Assembly: GCA_964478455.1 (NCBI GenBank)
Contig: CAYZJD010000099.1
Coordinates: forward strand, 1-13,026
DNA from: CAYZJD01 sp964478455
Lineage (GTDB): Bacteria; Acidobacteriota; Terriglobia; Bryobacterales; Bryobacteraceae
Direction: 5' to 3'
Length of the DNA: 13,026 bases
The position numbers and the translations under genes were made by a program. This document shows positions 10,412 through 13,026 of the stretch, in pieces (position 1 is the stretch's first letter; each line of letters starts with the position of its first letter). The notes under the pieces were generated by a model that was not told the DNA's origin, did no database searches, and worked only from the letters and a program-made list of their open reading frames with translations.

Positions 10412-13026
10412 ATGATCGGGCGAACTGTCTCTCACTACCAGATTCTCGAAAAGCTCGGAGAAGGCGGCATGGGGGCGGTGTACAAGGCGCGCGACGCGCA
10501 CCTGGACCGGCTGGTGGCGCTGAAGATCCTGGCGGAGGACAGGGTGGCCAGCCGCACGAGCAAGGAGCGCTTCGTGCGGGAGGCGCGGGCGGCCTCGGCG
10601 CTGAACCACCCGAACATCATCACCATCCACGACGTCGCCAGCGAAGACAGCACCGATTTCATCGTGATGGAATACGTGGCGGGCCGGCCGCTGGACGCCC
10701 TGATTCCATCGGGAGGACTGAAGGCGGCGGAAGCGCTGCGGCTGGCGGTCCAGATCGCCGACGCGCTGGCGGCGGCGCACGCGGCCGGGATCATCCATCG
10801 CGACCTGAAGCCGGGCAACGTGATGGTGAACGAGCTGGGCCAAGTGAAGGTGCTGGATTTCGGGCTGGCGAAGCAGACCGAAACGGCCGAGAGCAGCGAG
10901 GCGCGCGACACCCAGACGCTGGGGCCGCAGACAGAAAAGGGGACCATCCTCGGGACCATCGCATACATGTCGCCGGAGCAGGCTGAAGGCAAGCCGCTGG
11001 ATTTCCGGTCGGACATTTTCAGTTTCGGCACGCTGGTGTACGAGATGGTGACGGGCCGCCGCGCGTTTGAAGCCGATTCCACGGCAGCCACGCTAGCGGC
11101 GCTGCTCCGGGAGAACCCCAAGCTGCCGAGCGAGATCGTGGAAGGCGTACCGCCGGAGCTGGAGCGGATCATCGAGCGCTGCCTCCGCAAGCAGCCGGAG
11201 AAGCGATTCCAGAGCACGTCAGACTTGAGGCTTGCCCTGGAGGACACGGCCCATGACGTCGAATCAGGCCGGCCGGCAAGGACCTCAGTTAAGATCGAGC
11301 GTTCGCCGGCGAGCCGCTGGCTGTGGGTGGCCGCCGGCGCGCTGGCGGCGGCGCTGGTTGCGGTGGTGTGGTGGGGCCGGCAGCCGGAAGAGGAGCCACG
11401 GCCGACGCCGCTCACGCTGCTCACGGGCGATGCCAGCCTGTGCATCGATCCGGCCTTGTCCTCGGACGGCAAGCTGGTGGCCTACGCTTCCGACCGCGCG
11501 GGGGACGGCGACCTGGACATCTGGGTGCAGCAACTGGCCGGCGGCGCGCCCGTCCGGCTGACGCAGGACGCCGGCGCGGAACGCGAACCACGGTTCTCGC
11601 CCGACGGGAACACCATCGTCTTCCGGTCCGATCGCGACGGCGGCGGAATCTACGTGATCCCGGCCCTGGGCGGGCAGGCACGACTGGTAGCGAAGGGAGG
11701 CCGCAATCCGCGGTTCTCTCCGGACGGTTCTCTCATCGCGTACTGGGTGGGCCGAGGAACGCGCGGCCGGGTGCAGGCGGTTCCGAGCCAGGGCGGGACG
11801 CCGCGGGATCTGCTGCCGGATTCAGACCAGGCGGCCTATCCTGTATGGTCTCCGGACGGCAGATACGTGCTGACGCGGGATTTCCGCGACCAGCAATACG
11901 ATGCTTACGTCGTCCCGGCCGCCGGCGGGTTGGCGGTAAAGACAGGGCTGTACGACTACCTGCGGGAGCGCGGGTTCGAACCCTGGCAGCGGCAGGTGGT
12001 CGGGAGGTGGCTCGCGGGCAATGTTCTTCTGTTTTCGGCCAGGCTCGGCGACAGCGCGAACCTATGGTCCATCCAGATCTCGGAGGGGTCGTGGAAGGTC
12101 AAGGGAGAGGCACGGAGGATCACCACCGGCGCGGGGGCGGACACGTCGCCTTCCGTCGCCGCGGGCGTGCTGGCGTTCGCCAACCTGCGGCCAAGCACCG
12201 ACATTTACAGCGCGCCGCTCGACGCGAACCGGGGCGTCCTCAAAGGCGAGCCGGTCCGGCTGACCGAGCGTTCTTCGCCGCATGAAATGCCTTCGGTGAC
12301 CGAGGGGGGCGACAAGGTGGCGTACCGGGCGAGCCGCTTTGGCAGCCTGGACGTCTGGCTGCTGGACCCCGCCAAAGGAAAAGACGCGATTCTGACGTCC
12401 ACGCCGCAGGGGGAATGGAGCCCGTTGATCACCTGGGACGGCTCCGGCGTGACTTACTATTTCTGCGATCCCAAGGATTGCTACGGTTATTTACTGCGTC
12501 AGGGCGAAGTCATTCCGGAGTTACTTTGCAGGGCATGCCGAGATCCGGTGCTGTCGCGGGACGGCGCCTGGATCCTCCACACTGACCCGGCCGTTCACGG
12601 GCTGTACCTACTGGAGCGGGCATCCGGACGGCAGATCGCGCTGGTGCGCGACGTCCGTTATAACGTCTGGCAGCCCAGGCTGTCTCCGGACGGGCGGTGG
12701 GTCTCGTTCGCGACCGAGAGAGAGCGGGACGTGTCCCGGGTCCACATCATTCCGGCGCAGGTTGACAGGCCAGTGCCCGAAAGCGAGTGGATCACGATCG
12801 GGGACGGGCACTGGGACGACAAGCCGCGCTGGAGCCCCGACGGGAACCTGCTGTACTTCATCTCGGACCGCGACGGCTATCTTTGCATCTGGGCACGGGA
12901 CCTCGACCCAGCCACAAAACGGCCGCGGGGGGAGCCGAGAGCCGTCTACCACGCGCACGGATCGCTGCGGTCACTGGCCAACAGCGAAGTATCCATGCTG
13001 GAGATCTCGATTTCCCGCGACACGCT
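10412..13026 (+). CDS. Membrane Ser/Thr protein kinase with C-terminal beta-propeller (partial)
   Basis: The open frame runs from ATG 10412 off the end of the window (871 codons seen). Residues 9-275 are a Hanks-type kinase: glycine loop GEGGMGAVYKARD (16-28), Lys38 in VALK, catalytic HRDLKPGN (Asp131), DFG (149-151), then GTIAYMSPEQ and DIFSFGTLVYEM. All catalytic residues are present. One membrane helix (about 303-322, WLWVAAGALAAALVAVVWW) follows. The outside part has repeated WD40-like/TolB-type (PD40) blades with SPDG motifs, such as PRFSPDGNTIVFRSDRD, PVWSPDGRYV, PRLSPDGRWVSFATER and PRWSPDGNLLYFISDRDG. This arrangement fits a receptor kinase with a periplasmic sensing propeller; the ligand is unknown. 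A four-Cys patch lies at 685, 690, 706 and 709. The ATG has no evident Shine-Dalgarno sequence. Confidence 0.93.
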   Translation, partial: MIGRTVSHYQILEKLGEGGMGAVYKARDAHLDRLVALKILAEDRVASRTSKERFVREARAASALNHPNIITIHDVASEDSTDFIVMEYVAGRPLDALIPSGGLKAAEALRLAVQIADALAAAHAAGIIHRDLKPGNVMVNELGQVKVLDFGLAKQTETAESSEARDTQTLGPQTEKGTILGTIAYMSPEQAEGKPLDFRSDIFSFGTLVYEMVTGRRAFEADSTAATLAALLRENPKLPSEIVEGVPPELERIIERCLRKQPEKRFQSTSDLRLALEDTAHDVESGRPARTSVKIERSPASRWLWVAAGALAAALVAVVWWGRQPEEEPRPTPLTLLTGDASLCIDPALSSDGKLVAYASDRAGDGDLDIWVQQLAGGAPVRLTQDAGAEREPRFSPDGNTIVFRSDRDGGGIYVIPALGGQARLVAKGGRNPRFSPDGSLIAYWVGRGTRGRVQAVPSQGGTPRDLLPDSDQAAYPVWSPDGRYVLTRDFRDQQYDAYVVPAAGGLAVKTGLYDYLRERGFEPWQRQVVGRWLAGNVLLFSARLGDSANLWSIQISEGSWKVKGEARRITTGAGADTSPSVAAGVLAFANLRPSTDIYSAPLDANRGVLKGEPVRLTERSSPHEMPSVTEGGDKVAYRASRFGSLDVWLLDPAKGKDAILTSTPQGEWSPLITWDGSGVTYYFCDPKDCYGYLLRQGEVIPELLCRACRDPVLSRDGAWILHTDPAVHGLYLLERASGRQIALVRDVRYNVWQPRLSPDGRWVSFATERERDVSRVHIIPAQVDRPVPESEWITIGDGHWDDKPRWSPDGNLLYFISDRDGYLCIWARDLDPATKRPRGEPRAVYHAHGSLRSLANSEVSMLEISISRDT

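Noticed and set aside
10369..10986. 205-codon plus-strand ORF at the kinase start
   Set aside because: It is out of frame with the kinase, whose catalytic motifs lie in the frame starting at 10412; its Gly/Arg-rich translation is a GC-rich shadow.
11323..12285. 320-codon plus-strand ORF within the kinase region
   Set aside because: It lies in a different frame from the SPDG propeller repeats and is low-complexity Gly/Arg/Ala sequence.
1..13026. CRISPR arrays, tRNA or rRNA genes
   Set aside because: No regularly spaced short repeats and no recognisable tRNA cloverleaf or rRNA sequence were seen on either strand.

Overview
The window is GC-rich, gene-dense bacterial DNA. The gene mix suggests an Acidobacteriota member of the Solibacter/Bryobacter kind: a DUF1080 exported hydrolase, a Tat-exported GH4-like protein, a secreted HExxH peptidase, a Ser/Thr kinase fused to a TolB-like propeller, a TonB-dependent receptor and several VapBC-type modules. 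This assignment comes from gene content only; there is no rRNA or other marker gene.

Layout, left to right. Positions 1-186 hold the 3' end of an unrecognised gene. A minus-strand pair follows: an APC amino-acid/polyamine permease (845-2236) and, downstream of it, an exported DUF1080 sugar-hydrolase-like protein (209-826). Next is a rearranged stretch (2160-3212). A 136-bp segment, made of the permease 5' end, the permease/DUF58 divergent promoter gap and the first DUF58 codons, occurs twice as a direct repeat with 4 mismatches. About 780 bp carrying a RelE/ParE-type toxin-antitoxin pair lies between the copies. Each copy keeps a sigma70-like plus-strand promoter, so the antitoxin/toxin pair sits behind a duplicated DUF58 promoter. 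After the second copy come an intact DUF58 gene (3188-4324) and a TonB-dependent receptor (4146-6107), which overlap out of frame.

From 6114 to 8411 there are two more toxin-antitoxin modules around a secreted metallopeptidase. The first (VapB plus a PIN-domain VapC, minus strand) is decaying: its toxin has an in-frame TAG and has lost a predicted catalytic Asp. The second (Phd/YefM-type antitoxin plus VapC, minus strand) looks intact and seems to start from a leaderless GTG under a palindromic operator. The metallopeptidase gene (7046-7750) is preceded by two strong hairpins, one of which includes its start codon, and its 3' end overlaps the second VapC gene.

The right third holds a small DUF6504-like gene, a Tat-signal GH4-family NAD-dependent glycosidase-like gene (8796-10247), a structured intergenic region, and a membrane Ser/Thr kinase with an extracytoplasmic beta-propeller (10412 to the window end, incomplete).

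Functionally this is a mosaic: nutrient uptake and carbohydrate genes, envelope signalling, and three small addiction modules inserted at gene borders. The modules appear to have remodelled promoters and 3' ends of the resident genes.
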